Shown: positions 46,827 through 58,732, counted from the stretch's first letter. The stretch: 64,000 bases of DNA from Pyrrhosoma nymphula (GCA_963573305.1 OY754328.1:41779822-41843821); one strand, 5' to 3'. The notes: a model not told the origin generated them from the sequence alone. Translations and numbers: made by a program.

Positions 46827-47262
46827 CTTTAAAGCTTTGGTTCCCGATCGGTGTACCGCGACACTTTAAGGTGCCGTGAAAACAGCTTGGGGTTCCGCGA
46901 GATTATCGCGGGAAAACGAAAAAAAGTTTCGTATGACCAACGTATAGATTGATTACTCTCACGCCCGACAGATGGTGACATTAATCGAAAAATTTTTTCC
47001 AACTTGACTCCAGTGGTATACTAATAACCTAAACCTAATGTACCTAAACTATACCATATTATATGTTGGTTGGTGATTTTACTATTACTTTACTTAAATA
47101 AATAAAATAAAATTGAGGGAGAATTTATTTATGTGATAAGTTAAAATTTTCCCGATGCATATTCCATTTTGATTAATTAATATTTTTAAAATAAAAAAAT
47201 CTAAGAAGTGTGCCCCAGCATTGTAACCTCGGTTTGAAGGGTTGGGAATCATTACTTTAAAG
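46827..47262. mobile_element. Non-autonomous hAT element with 8-bp duplication
   Basis: CTTTAAAG occurs exactly at 46827-46834 and 47255-47262, flanking a 420-base unit. The left end reads CTTTGGTTCCCGATCGGTGT followed by ACCGCGACACTTTAAGGTGC. The reverse complement of the right end reads TAATGATTCCCAACC. These ends match the degenerate hAT terminus style (CAGTGGTTCCCAA..., with GTGCCGTGAAA just inside). AT-rich interior, no transposase frame. The duplication is palindromic itself, which slightly weakens it. Confidence 0.75.
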
Positions 47263-49862
47263 GGTCCTGTTAACCTTTACGCAGTTTAGTTTCGAAACTC
47301 AAATTGTACCTAGAAGCGATTCTCTTCCTTCACCTCATGGGCTTTTTCTTCTTCACGATTGAAATTGATTAACAAATAAATTTTCAAAGCTCCGTCTCGT
47401 CTATGCTGCTGGCCTCCTCAACTGGAAAAGTAATTTGCTATCTAGGATGGAAAACTCCGGCTGAGTATCCTTTCGTGCTCTTTTCCGAATAATCGGGATT
47501 AACCTTTTCCTGAGGCCATAGCTTGAATTCAACTGACCCAATTGGAAAATGGTCGAGAGTATATCTTGCAAACTAAACGATTGGAATAGATTAGATACTA
47601 TGTCATTTAAATGCATTTCTGACGAAGGAGAGAGAAGCCAGGAATTTATCGCACATTTCGAAATCCGCCATTGGGCAAAATAATTGCCAATTCCTCCTTA
47701 TTTCCATAATTCAATCAAAAGGACTCTAGAACCAACAGAAAATGACTAATCTCATATGCTGATGAATTTTCAGGAGATTGGTTTAAACAAATTGATTGCG
47801 TAGTCTTGATATCCACGATATATATGTCGTAATTGATTATGTATGAAGTAGGAGGGGAGTGGAGATGAGAAGATTGGTGCCTGGACCCGTCGTCTTATGT
47901 TTCATAGGGAAACTAGGACTGGTATTCATTCCAGTACTACGACCATGTATCCATCATAAACTGAGTAAAAAAGATGCAGGCACGTACTTGTATGTTATTT
48001 CAGTTAGTCCCTTGAAAGTGGAATCCATCTTTGGCTAAGCTAACACTAGCGAAGTAAATTGTAGTTTTGAAATGCAATGATGGAAGTGATTTAAAACCAA
48101 TTGAGAATTCCAACACCTCATTATTTTCACCTAATTCATAAAAAAAGGCTGCTATTCATGAGAAGATAAAGGGAAATCTCTGAAATGCTGTTGGCGATGA
48201 TTGATTTTTACCCGGTTAATTTCGGTTTTCATAATTCTGTTGCCTGAAATATCTGTCAGTTTCTGAAAAACCATCTTTAATTTTGTTTTGTCTCCCTGGG
48301 TGACTTTTCTCGCCCTTTTTCCCCTGATGGAGTCAATTTTTTTAAACTTCTCAGATCTGATCTACGTATGACCAAAATGGCGTTTATGATACAAAATGGA
48401 TATTTTTATTGAGACTTATTTAGATGATTGATGAAAAATATGTTTTTGCTATAATGTGCTAGCCTTGGGGGAGGCTTAACTTGAGAGTGGGGGCTTGGAT
48501 TGTAAACTAATGATGATTCAAATTACTATTTTTCCTCTTAAGCTGCCTCTTGCCGTCCACTTTTGTAATTCCCTTTATATAAACTCCTCTGGTGTTAATA
48601 TCTTCTAAGCCATTCCTCGTGTTATGACAGAGTTAATTTATGAGTGATGACGTATTTTTGTTTAATTTCCTCTCCTTTGCTACTAATGTCTGAGTCAAGA
48701 ATTCTTGGAGATTGTCCTACTCTAGCGTCTTAACTATTAGCTAAAAGGCGTTTGTTTGTCTCGCTTTGCTGACATGAACCGCATTCGCTTCTGATATTCA
48801 GTCTCTGACTCCACCCCGCTATTAGATGTCCGCAATCTCCACTAGCCACTAATATTTTGACTGAGAAATACATAGGTGTAATAATAATTTTTTTTTATTT
48901 AGCAGTAGGAGAAAGTTCTGAAATAACTAGGAGAACACTGAAATTTATTTACATTTAATATGTTAGTATTTATCTTCCATTTATCTTACATGATCATTTT
49001 AAAAGCAAATACAACTTATGTTTAGCATGAATATATATGTGGAAGGTAGTTAATTATGCATTGACGTTGATAAACATTGATGCCACCATAAAGGTATTTA
49101 TTCATCAGTGGGAATGATCTTTCGTCAATTGTTTGAATACACTTTAATTATGCATTTCTCTCCGCTAAAATGGAGCCGGTGGAACAGTTCACGTAGCTGG
49201 GAAGTGCTCTGCATGAGAGTGTGCTTCGAGGTGAGGGCGATGAGGGGAGGGGCTGTTTCAGCAAGTATTGCATTGACGAGGAGAAAGGAATCGATGCCGA
49301 GGCATTCAAGCAGAGATATTTTGAAGACTTCATTCCAAATCCAAGCATGGAGTTTGCCGATGTGCAGCTATAGACTTGGTCGCTGTGGAAGGAATAAGAA
49401 GATAGTGACGAGAAGGATGGTGCACAGTGATTTGAGTAGAATGGAGATATGTGAAGACGTTTTCAATGAAGCTGATGGTAGTTTGACGTCCCTTACTGAT
49501 ATTCTATGCCTTCGCTCGGGCGCCAGGTCGTCTTGATCAATCAGAATAGGAGTAGGGCTTAATTCCCTACCCCACCCGGAATTGCTCTGAAGGAGACTTT
49601 CGTCCAGGATTCTAACTGGGAAAAGGAAAGGAAGAGGTAGTCAGCAATAACACGATCAGGAAACTTTGAACCAGTATTTAATTCCGTCATGATCGATACA
49701 AACGCAAACAAAAAAAATGACTCACTCACATCTGGGAGCTCTTCATCGGGGCGGTGTAGCAGCAACTGTCTCTTCTTCTCATTGCTCAAATAGAGTTGCG
49801 GCTAGTTCGCCCATCACTCCTCTCGCTCAATTTTCGGGACAAAGGTTAACACGTATGTGGCT
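47263..49862. other. No gene recognised; possible LINE scrap near 49.17 kb
   Basis: AT-rich with short frames. At 49170-49210 a plus-strand frame reads VEQFT, stop, LGSALHES, resembling the VEQF-YLGS-L segment of RTE C-termini. The following open frame of about 140 codons (49108-49536) is not recognised in any frame. Confidence 0.35.
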
Positions 49863-50462
49863 TTAACTCTCCGGTGGGCGCGCCCGCGGCAAATTACCGC
49901 ATAATTTAGTTTCTGAGCTCTCCATTTGGTACCGTTTGTATTTAATGCCTGTGTCTCCAGGCATTCATTTCTCATGATAGGAGGGAATATTTCCGATATC
50001 CGGATCAATTACCCACCGGACGCTTCAGTAGCTGTGTGACATCGAAGAGAGTTTGACGTTTGACTAAATATATAAAAGAAATTTTCGGAAAATATAAGAA
50101 AAAGGAACCGGTTCCTGAAGCACCTAAACCAGTAATATGCCATGTTTGCAGGTGGCTTAAAAACTGCAGGTCAAAAATTGTGTGCCAATGATTTACAAAT
50201 AATGTATTTAGGAGGCATTGTCGTCAAGAGACAAAATATATGAGATGGGAAGATGGACAGGACCTAGATATGCAATGATGTAGATAGACAATGTTCATTC
50301 AGTGTCAAATAATAAAAGATGTAACTGTAACAACTTAATCAGCCTTTTATATTAGTAAATTATCTTGCCCTTAAATATAGGAATTCAATTTATTTTTACG
50401 GTAAAATTGCCGCGGCGCGCCCACTCTTGGGAGTGAATTTGGCGCGCCCACCGGAGGGTTAA
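49863..50462. mobile_element. PiggyBac-type element, internally deleted
   Basis: TTAA + CTCTCCGGTGGGCGCGCC at the left (49863-49884) and GGCGCGCCCACCGGAGGG + TTAA at the right (50441-50462): 17 of 18 terminal bases pair. A second GGCGCGCCCAC block lies 27 bases inside the right end, and GCGGCAAATT / AATTGCCGC form a further inner pair. TTAA target sites with a CYCTC terminus suit piggyBac. The unit of about 590 bases may keep the end of a transposase frame (see 50068-50193). Confidence 0.75.
50068..50193 (+). pseudogene. Possible piggyBac transposase C-terminal scrap
   Basis: A plus-strand frame reads TKYIKEIFGKYKKKEP, then VPEAPKPVICHVCRWL, then KNCRSKIVCQ and a stop, about 41 codons. The Lys/Glu-rich linker followed by a C-x2-C and two further Cys residues resembles the entry to the cysteine-rich C-terminal domain of piggyBac transposases, which binds the element ends. 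The second half of that domain (more Cys/His pairs) is not seen in this frame, so a frameshift or chance are both possible. Its position inside TTAA-flanked termini is the main support. Confidence 0.35.
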
Positions 50463-51656
50463 GGAAGTGTGCCAAACTCCCCTTCCCGGTATTCAAACAA
50501 CGATAGAGAACCCAAATTATATAAAGAAAAGAATGAAAGATATCAGAAACAATAAAAGGATTACCGGTTAGTTCAGTTCACTTCGTCCATAATAATTAAT
50601 GAAAATAACATAGACAGCTGTTTTGAGTCCAATCTGTTTCCCGAGCATTAATTAAAATAAATATACACTCAATAATTACACCAAAAGTAAATCACACTGA
50701 TTACAACATAATTAAATCATAGTGGTTACAATAAAAAAAATAATTCATGCTCTTGGCTTTCAGACCTCTTATCTCTAAACATGATAATATTTTTTTTCTT
50801 AATACGAAACCCGAATCCGCCACGTTACAGTAGTAGGAGGAAGACAAATCTGCCGGAGGACGTGTTGAGGCTTAGTGACATGTTGAAGAGGTTGAGAGAT
50901 GGGAGCATGCTGGTGAGGGGCGAATAGGGGAAACATTGGTGGACAGTCTTCAATTTATATTTTCTTCGACCAAGTATATTTTTCGGAGGTCGGGGAAAAT
51001 ATAGGCTGCGTGGCCGTTCATATGTCTACCATTTATTTGGTTGAATATCGATGATGAAGACATTTGAGGTCACTGTCGAATGCATGTGAGCATCGAATCA
51101 GTATTTTGCACTTCCCTAGATACTCTCGCCCTTAACTCCCACTCCCAAACGGCTCCCATTTCCCAACCTACCCCTATTACCCTTTCCTAGAGCTGATTCC
51201 ACATCCCCCCCGCAACCTGTCCTTCCCCCGTCGTTCCGCGCCTTGTCGCATCAATTGGGGCGCACGGAATCTGAGGCAGGAGTGATCTTTCCCGCCGGCT
51301 AGCTCTTTGCCGCTGTGCGATCAAAGATTATTTGTCTGGATACTCGATAGGAGCGGGAAGTCGGTGGGGAGGAGAGGTCCCCTCGCCTAATGCCAAATGC
51401 AAAGAATGCCTTCGAAAGACTTAAGGGGAGGATGATAGTGGAAATAATAATAGGCAAATTGTAAAACGTTGTTGTTGTAAAAAAAATTGTAACAAATTGA
51501 CATTGCCCTCGAGGTGCAAAGAAAAAGAACACCCTGAAAATTGACATTGGTTGTGTTCTGCAATATTTTACTTGAATAATAAGTTTTGAGATGTCGTTAA
51601 AATGCATTTATTCGGGTCTTTATGAGAGTCAAATGAGGGAAGAGCCAATCTCCGAA
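50463..51656. other. No gene recognised; AT-rich spacer
   Basis: AT-rich to about 50820, then mixed. A pyrimidine-rich stretch lies at 51120-51240. No element ends or exons supported. Confidence 0.4.
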
Positions 51657-51878
51657 GTCCGTTTTACACGGGGCACGAAATTGCACAACCTTTAATGGAA
51701 TGTTTTTCTCAATCGGGCGTGCAATCATTTTCGAAATAGTGCATGGGCTATTTTGCCATCTCGCGTTCATGCATTTTTGCATGGATTCTTGCAATTCACG
51801 GCTTTACACGATGCAATATTAAATTCACGTTCGTGTGTACTTCAGATTGTGCAATTACGTGCACCGTTTAAACGGGCT
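51657..51878. mobile_element. Short inverted-repeat element (MITE-like)
   Basis: The left end GTCCGTTTTACACGGGGCAC and the reverse complement of the right end (GCCCGTTTAAACGGTGCACG) are imperfect inverted repeats, each followed by a CGAAATTGCACAA or CGTAATTGCACAA continuation (about 32 paired positions). Internal ATGCATTTTTGCAT palindromes add structure. No target duplication could be fixed, so superfamily is unknown. It lies 73 bases from the piggyBac-type element at 51947. Confidence 0.5.
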
Positions 51879-51946
51879 TTTGACGAAGAGAAATTGACTG
51901 AGAAACTGACTGAGCCTTCGTTCCTCCAGTATAATTGATATGCCAT

Positions 51947-52216
51947 TTAACCCTCTTATTGCCATGGGCCGACGCATCGGATGTGTCATAAAACATTCTT
52001 TATGTTTATAATACTGCAGTGATTAGGTGTATAGTTTAAGTTATTTAAAAAGTGTACAGACATGAAGTATTGCCGTTTTGGTAAAAGAAAAAACTACAGG
52101 TTGATGTTTTCAAAAATGGCTTCAAAATTTATTTTACTCAGGTGTCACATTTTATTTAAATAACCTTGCCATGTCTCGCTAGTGCCACTCAGAGTAGGCG
52201 GCACTAAGAGGGTTAA
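51947..52216. mobile_element. PiggyBac-type MITE with intact TTAA sites
   Basis: TTAA + CCCTCTTATTGCC (51947-51963) and GGCACTAAGAGGG + TTAA (52200-52216): the 13-bp terminal repeats differ at one position. The 262-base interior is AT-rich and non-coding. The CCCT start and TTAA duplication are the piggyBac hallmark. Confidence 0.82.
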
Positions 52217-53629
52217 AATAGTAATTTCAAATCTATTCAATTGCAAAGCAAAATACGAGGTAGGTTTCTGAAATAAAAGGGAGTATATATGTTAGGCGTT
52301 TTAGACCTTGATTTTTTAAGTGCTTGGGTTCTTTCGGATCTGAGGAATGGATTTAAAATTAGGGAGGAATAAGTGATGGAATGGAGACCAAGAAAAGATG
52401 CCAAGAACTTCAACGAAAAATAATAATTTGGAACTTCTCTGGTGGTTAATTAAGATGAAAGTGTTGAATAGGAATGGCAAAGTTCATATCTGACTCGCTG
52501 GCGTCTTTGGATAAGGGTGGCAAACGAAGTGCACGCTAGAGAATGACCAATTTCCAGCCGCGTCCGTCTCTTTCGTCTTCAATCTAGAGTTTTCTTCATT
52601 TCGGTTGGTGCGCGTTTAAGAAGATGGGAGCGGCGAGGAGGAAGGGACATTCGTCGGTCAGAGAATTGGACGGGAGACGGACTCCCCTTCCCTCTGGCAG
52701 CGCTGGACTGCGAAGGTAAACAAGCGAGCAAACATAGAGGAGGGAAAGCAAGAGATCGCGGCTTAAACATCCTTGCGTGTGCGGGCGTGTGGATATCTCA
52801 ATTAACTCCGACCTTGGCGGTTGTATTCTTCCCCACTGGCTTCCCCGTGTATACACGGGCGGGTCCGCCTACAGCTTGTCGCCGGCCAATAAGTGAACGC
52901 CTTTTCATTAGCTGGCCGAAGAATTCTTCCGCCTACAACTCCCTAATTTTTCGACGTTTTGGCTTTTTTCTAATTACTGTGGGTTCTTGTTTTCTCAAGG
53001 CTGTGGGGTCAAGAATTCACCGTCATGCGGCCCACTGTTTGGCGAAAATCTCAACTGTCAATGGATACCTACATTATTTCACTTCAAGAGCGTGTTTATA
53101 AATATATACTTTGGGATGAGAGTGAGAGAGAGAGAGGTAAAGAGAATGGAATCACCACAGTATAACATCATAGTTTATGGGGCTTAAACATTTGAAAAAT
53201 GCTGCTCACTCATGAGTTTCAAGCTCAGTTGATGCAGCAGATATAAAGTATTTTTGCCGTTTATTCAGATCCTGGGGTCCTTCAGTCCCAATGGTAATTA
53301 TAATGACAGGCACCATTGTTGGCATGTAAAGGAAAGGCGGGAGAATAGTCTAAAATAAAGCGAGGCGTTTATTCACGAGCGGAGGAGAACGTACTTTGGG
53401 GGGGGGCTTTATAGGGGAGGATGCAGGGCAAGTATGGAAGTTAAATCGAATTTGGGAGTTTAGCCTACATAGAAACCAATTTCACAATGACATTACGTTT
53501 CCTAACCCATCCCCCTTATTACTCATCTCCCTCCCAACCCCCACCCCCTCCCTGCTCAACCAGTCTCACCCCTCTCATAGCAATTTCCCATAGTATACAT
53601 ATAAACCTGTCTTCTCCAAGATTGTTCAA
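52217..53629. other. No gene recognised; one speculative start exon
   Basis: GC-richer at 52560-52900. On the plus strand an ATG at 52624 in strong context (AAGAAGATGG) opens MGAARRKGHSSVREL and runs about 31 codons to CGAAG followed by GTAAAC near 52714, which could be a first coding exon, with no other support. 53500-53590 is C-rich. Confidence 0.3.
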
Positions 53630-53722
53630 TGTACCTGAATATGCCTTGACAGCCGAAACCGGTCGTTCTTTGTCTAATAAACAGTGGAAGTCACAAAGTG
53701 TCTTCATTGAAATCAAGTAGGG
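53630..53722 (+). repeat. PLE/retroposon-like 3' tail
   Basis: CTGAATATGCCTTGACAG followed by CCGAAACCGGTCG, then TCTAATAAACAGTGGAAGTC and TTCATTGAAATCAAG. The CTGA...CGAAACCGG hinge and a following AATAAA-containing tail resemble the ends of Penelope-like or related retroelements. No coding sequence is seen upstream. Confidence 0.45.
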
Positions 53723-54489
53723 AGGGATTAAAAAGTTTTTTATGGATGGGCTGAGGAGAGAGGTAAGACGAGTGGGTACAGAGTTGCAGAAGGATATTGT
53801 TTAGGTTTTAGGAGGTTGGTGCTTGCAGCAGTAAACATTTAATTGAGTTAACTTAATCTACATCGAATTCCACCATTATCTGTAGAAAACGTTAAATGAA
53901 ACTAATTAAAACAACGTAATTGAGAAGAGATGGCTGTTAAGTACCGTTTTTGATATCGTGAACGTTCTGTCTGAATATGCGAATATGATTTCAAACGGCC
54001 TTTCCTGTACAATCTGTACTTTTTTCAGTAGTCACATCTAAAGTACATCCTCTGTTGTTCTGAGTAAGCCGAGTTGTTCATTTTTAACCAGCAAATTCCA
54101 GATTTGGTAGCTGAGTTCATAGCCTGGAGTTGGTATACAGCAGAATTCTTTGAAAATTTTAATTGGTTTTTGTAGCGTTACTCCCACAAATGAACTAAGA
54201 CTTATCATTTAATTGAATCAAAAAGACGGTCTATTTTGCCTGCAGCACACGTCTGTATGACGATACTGTGTAAAGATGAGAAGCCTTTGATGTCCATTAC
54301 GTCATCGTTCTTGCTGGAATTTCTGCTTTAAACACTAACATTTAGTGAATAATAATGCCTATTGAGAAAGGCATTTATAAATCTAATTTTGATTCATTTC
54401 TTCCACCCTGCAATTCTGTGAGGTTGGACCAGGCGGTGAATAACCAATATAGACTAGGTGGTTCATGTACTAAGGGTTGCATCAAAGGG
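53723..54489. other. No gene recognised; AT-rich spacer
   Basis: AT-rich sequence up to the truncation point of the LINE at 54490. Nothing supported. Confidence 0.45.
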
Positions 54490-54914
54490 TTGGCAAGTGC
54501 TACAATAAAGTTAGAGAAATGAGCTACTTCTCCCTCGTTAGACCCCACTTGGAATATGCTGCCAGTATTTGGGATCCTTATGAGATAGGCTTGGAAACTG
54601 AGTTAGAACGCGTGCTGCGAAGATCGGCAAGATACGTTAAAGGCCGTTACGATATTCTCGTCAGTGTTACTGACCTTTTGCAGCAACTGGGATGGGAAAC
54701 GCTTTCAGACCGTCGATTAAAATTAAGACTCAATCTAATATGTAAGTTCCAAACCGGTCTATTCTCTGACGACGTTGAAAATATTTTACGAAATTCGACA
54801 TACTACGGTAGATCAGATCATGCGAATAAAATTAGGGAATTAGACTGCAGAACGGACAGATTTAAAATGTCATTTTTCCCACGAACGATAAGGGACCATA
54901 ACAGCTGCCAATGA
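54477..54914 (+). pseudogene. LINE RT C-terminal tail, intact frame but truncated
   Basis: 145 open codons. Homology to the 62-kb copy starts at about GKCYNKVREMSYFSLV, so the first Met and few residues are flank or junction sequence. Conserved blocks: RPHLEYAASIWDP, ELERVLRRSARYVKGRY, LGWETLSDRRLKLRLNL, YYGRSDHANKIRELDC and the end FFPRTIRDHNSC. This is the domain after the RT in CR1/Jockey-group ORF2; the endonuclease and catalytic RT are absent, so it is not functional. Confidence 0.85.
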
Positions 54915-55294
54915 GACTTTTATCTAGGTTTGTCGATAGGTAGTGAAGCTCTTAGTAGTAGTAGCACTCCTTAATACTTAAATCCTTATATGTTATCTAG
55001 TACTAACAGCACGCCGTGCATGTTTTCTACATAAGTGTAGAGTCTCTGTCCATTTGTGTAGTTGCAAAATACATATATATTAACGGTCCCTTTCCATTGT
55101 GAGCATATCTGTAGTGTAGAGCATACTTGTGAAGCTTCGCCTCGTGACAAGCATTAGCGATTTATGCTAATGCATAATTATTCGTAGTTCCACTTACTTA
55201 AGGGTATAGTGTAATGCATGTTGGTGAATACTCAACCCCTGCCACACACCCCTGAGGTGGCTTGCAGGGTATTTCGTAGATGTAGATGTAGATG
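54490..55294 (+). mobile_element. 5'-truncated CR1/Jockey-group LINE with complete 3' end
   Basis: Begins within the post-RT region and continues through the stop at 54912-54914, a 380-base 3' UTR and the terminal GTAGATGTAGATGTAGATG at 55276-55294. The UTR matches the minus-strand copy at 62005-62390 along its length (CGTGACAAGCATTAGCGATT, AATGCATAATTA, CTGCCACACACCCCTGAGG). Best reference copy of the family in this window. Confidence 0.88.
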
Positions 55295-58200
55295 AAATGT
55301 AAAACCTCAAGAGACGAAAGCTATTTTACTCATGAAATTTTCTGAACGCTGTACTCGTTTTAATCGATTCCGAATTCCTGGTCGAATTGGTTCATCGACA
55401 CTGAAATTTCGATATATTCACCCCTATTCCCTAGATGATTCCATATTTTTATCTTTTGAACCATCAGCAGTCGTGCATGTCACTGAAAATGTATCATAAA
55501 ATATTCACATTATCAGCTAATTCCATGATCATAATAGCTGATATCTAAGTACTGCGTCGCGGAATTTATTACAAATTTACAAAGTTACATGCAAATCTAT
55601 ACATAAACCAAAATCTCATTCCCCTTCATTTCCTGAAACAATATTAGTCTTCATCAAAGAATTCTTCCATCTTCTGTTACATTTGGCTTTAGATGATTAT
55701 GGTGAGATTTTATTGCTATAAATAGGGAACTGGAAATGATTTTGGGAAAATTGAAGCTTTTATGAACTTTGTTCAATAAATTGTTTAATACCACAATGGG
55801 CAACCGCATGGTCCACTTCTTTGGCTATGGCGGCGATGAGAAGATCATCGTAACTCATGCGTTCCTCTTCTCAGGAGACCGAATCCAGTCCCGTAATGGT
55901 GATCGCCACTCGGCCAGTCCTTGGGGACAATTCGATATTTGTCACATCTCCTCAATAATTCTGTGGCAATCACCGGGTTGGACGAGGAAACTGGATTTTA
56001 GAAGGGGCTCCGAATTAGTGTTTGGGGGCGACTCAGCGGATATTATTAGGGTGCAAAAATATTCTTTTCAAATATAATTTCAATGTTGAAATTAAATGAT
56101 ATTACCTCTTAGAGTTTTTCCTAGAAAATTTTATCCCAGAAAAAAAACTTTAATGAGGATAAATATTGCCATATCGTATTCATCGAAGAAAGACCCGAAA
56201 GTATAAGTCTAAATTCCTTTAAGATTGCTTTAAGGGAATGAAATTTGGTCTGCGGCTAGATCTCTGGGCGTATTGAGTGCAGAAGTGTAGGGAGTTTCAG
56301 ACTGTTGGAGAAGGAGCGGCAGGACTGGGCGGAACAATAGTAATGAACGTGCGAGGCATGCCTCCTCATCTCTTCCGCTGCCGGATGGTCTTCTTAGGAG
56401 GGCGAGGCGGTGGTTGCAGAGTGGGAAAGGGGTGGGTCGAACGGGTTGGTTGTGAGGGTGGAGGACCCTGCGCTACAATGGACTTCATTATTTTTTAACG
56501 AGATCCCGAGTCCGCCCTGGTGGACACGCGTCCCGTGGACTCATCGGGGCGGTTAGGTATTTGGTCCAGATGGCGATGGGTGAGGGCGTGGAGGGGATTG
56601 AGGGGATGAAGGGAAGGAGAAGGAAGGGTGGCTATTCGGCGGTGTGGAGATGAGGCGAGTCTGCATTAGGGGGGATGGAGTTAGGATGATTAGTGGTAAA
56701 ATGGGAAGCGCAGTGTTCCGCGAAGGGAAGTAGTCGGCAGGAGGAATTTGCCAGCGGCTAGCACTTTCGATTGCAGACGGATGACTACTGAGGAACGAGA
56801 GAAGCCTTTACTCAATGTTTTACAGTCAAGAGGCAAGGGCATCTTTTGAGATACTCCGCGAGATATTAGGGATAAACAGAATGCGGAATTCCATTTTTTT
56901 ATAAACATTTTCCATCCATTACCCGCCTTATTCGGAAGATCTGAGTGAACCGCTTTTTTCTCAAAGGTGGTCCGTGCTCCAGTCATATTTCATCTTGAGT
57001 TTACCGCTTAGTTACCGGGGGAGTTTATATTGCACGGGAAGTTTTAATTCGCAAACTCTGCGAAGCACAGGGAAGAGTCACGAGTTTTGCTAATGCGTTG
57101 CGTGGCTGCTACGATGTAACATAAATCACCACTTTAAAGCATACCCCCCACGCAACGTCTATAGATGAGATATTTGTGACCTATTAGGAAAGATAAATTA
57201 CAGAAAATAGAGGTGTAAGAATTCTTTATTCACTTTCACGACCAACACGGTTTGATTCTGCTTCCTACCAAAGAACTAGTTTAGAAAACTCATATTTTTC
57301 GCACCACCTTCACTCGGCTGATTTCAAATCCTGATGCTCTTCAATGCCCAACGTGTTGCTATTCTGATTTAGTTTCCGTTCCAAGGATTAAGAAGTAATC
57401 CATCCCCCTTAATCGGATTCAGTGAAGCTGACTGATTGTAGTCCCTGCTTTGAATGCGTTTCCTCTCCGAAACTCGATAAAAACACAGAGCCACAGTCAT
57501 GCGTGATATTTTTGCGTTCCTATTAAAATGATTTTCAATTTACTTTTATCTCTGTAGTACATTATATTAGACGACTTCCATTTGTTACAAACTCAAAGAA
57601 AAAGAGAATCGTATCGGACTATTTTATTTAATAAGTCTTAACTACTCTTATTTTCTATGCTTTATTATGTCCTCTTTAAAATTGTATTTTTCTGAGTAAC
57701 TGGCCGTACTTTCCGTTTATTTCATTTTTGGTATTTTTTTATAGGAGATTGGAACTTTTTTCTTCACATCTCAAGTATTTTGGCTTAATCACGCGTTATT
57801 CTAAGTAACTTACGAAAGTTAAATAGAAATATTTATACGCTCCAGTGTACTTATTAATGCCTCCTTTAATATTTTGTTACATTTAATCACATTTACCTAC
57901 TTCCAGTTAAACCTATTATGCCTACCCAGCTGCAACAGCTTTTAATGTAAAGAGAATACATGGCATTAATTTATTTTCCACTCAATCTGAGATCCAGTTT
58001 CTACATTCTTACTTTCCTGGAACGATAACTCTCGGTTCGTGTTTATGTTTAAAAAAATGTCATTGAACTTTTGCTTATTAGGTTTGTATTGATCTTCTGT
58101 CAAGTCTCCTATTTCGCTTCTGTATTCAATGATATTTAGTCACAAATATTATTTTTCATGTCGCTCAAAATAACCGTAAAGTCTACTTCAGTTATTCTTC

Positions 58201-58674
58201 TCAATTATTCATGGATGTTTTAGAAAAGGGAAGTGATATTTTATTTACGTGGTCAGTATAAGGTCCAAAAACAGCTCAAGGCCTATTAAATTACAATGTT
58301 AAACACTTCTAAGGCTGAGGTTTGAAGTACAAATTGGGTGGTCGGACTTGTATATGGATGAAAGAAAACATTTGGTGAGTATAGATCATAGACAAAAAGA
58401 TTTTGAGGTTTTAAACACATTCAGATGAATTTGAAGCTACGCACTAGCTGAAAACCATCACTACAAGATAGTTTGCTTGACACTGAAGCTATTTGGTAGG
58501 TTTTGAAGTGTGGATGCATGAAAAACTGTTATACAATACCATATTTTTTCAAATGAATACCATTTCACTTGACGCCCTCAGGGGAAGCATTTTAAAGCGA
58601 GGTTTGTGGAGAGGAATGGAATCCTTCACAGCATCTGCTTCCGACCCATAGGAGAGGTGTAAAGGACGTCTTTC
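55295..58674. other. No gene recognised; GC-rich block 56.27-56.72 kb
   Basis: A 100-codon plus-strand frame at 55769-56077 and an overlapping minus-strand frame (SYDDLLIAAIAKEVDHAVAH) are both open; neither is recognised. 56270-56720 is G-rich. A 10-bp inverted pair CGTTGCGTGG / CCACGCAACG lies near 57094 and 57150. 57200-58600 is AT-rich. Confidence 0.4.
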
Positions 58675-58717
58675 CATGTGCACATTTTACAATTTCCTAT
58701 TGTAAAATGTGCACATG
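58675..58717. repeat. Perfect hairpin, 19-bp stem, 5-base loop
   Basis: CATGTGCACATTTTACAAT (58675-58693) pairs perfectly with ATTGTAAAATGTGCACATG (58699-58717) around TTCCT. It lies 16 bases before the first 96-bp direct repeat (58733). Confidence 0.9.
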
Positions 58718-58732
58718 TATGTATTGTAACTA

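Noticed and set aside
49108..49536. 142-codon plus-strand frame
   Set aside because: The only recognisable motif (VEQF..LGSALHE) lies in a different frame; most likely a decayed LINE region, so not called as a gene.
55885..55935. tRNA gene on the minus strand (TGGCCGAGTGG A-box-like string)
   Set aside because: No matching B box, acceptor stem or cloverleaf could be built; probably chance.
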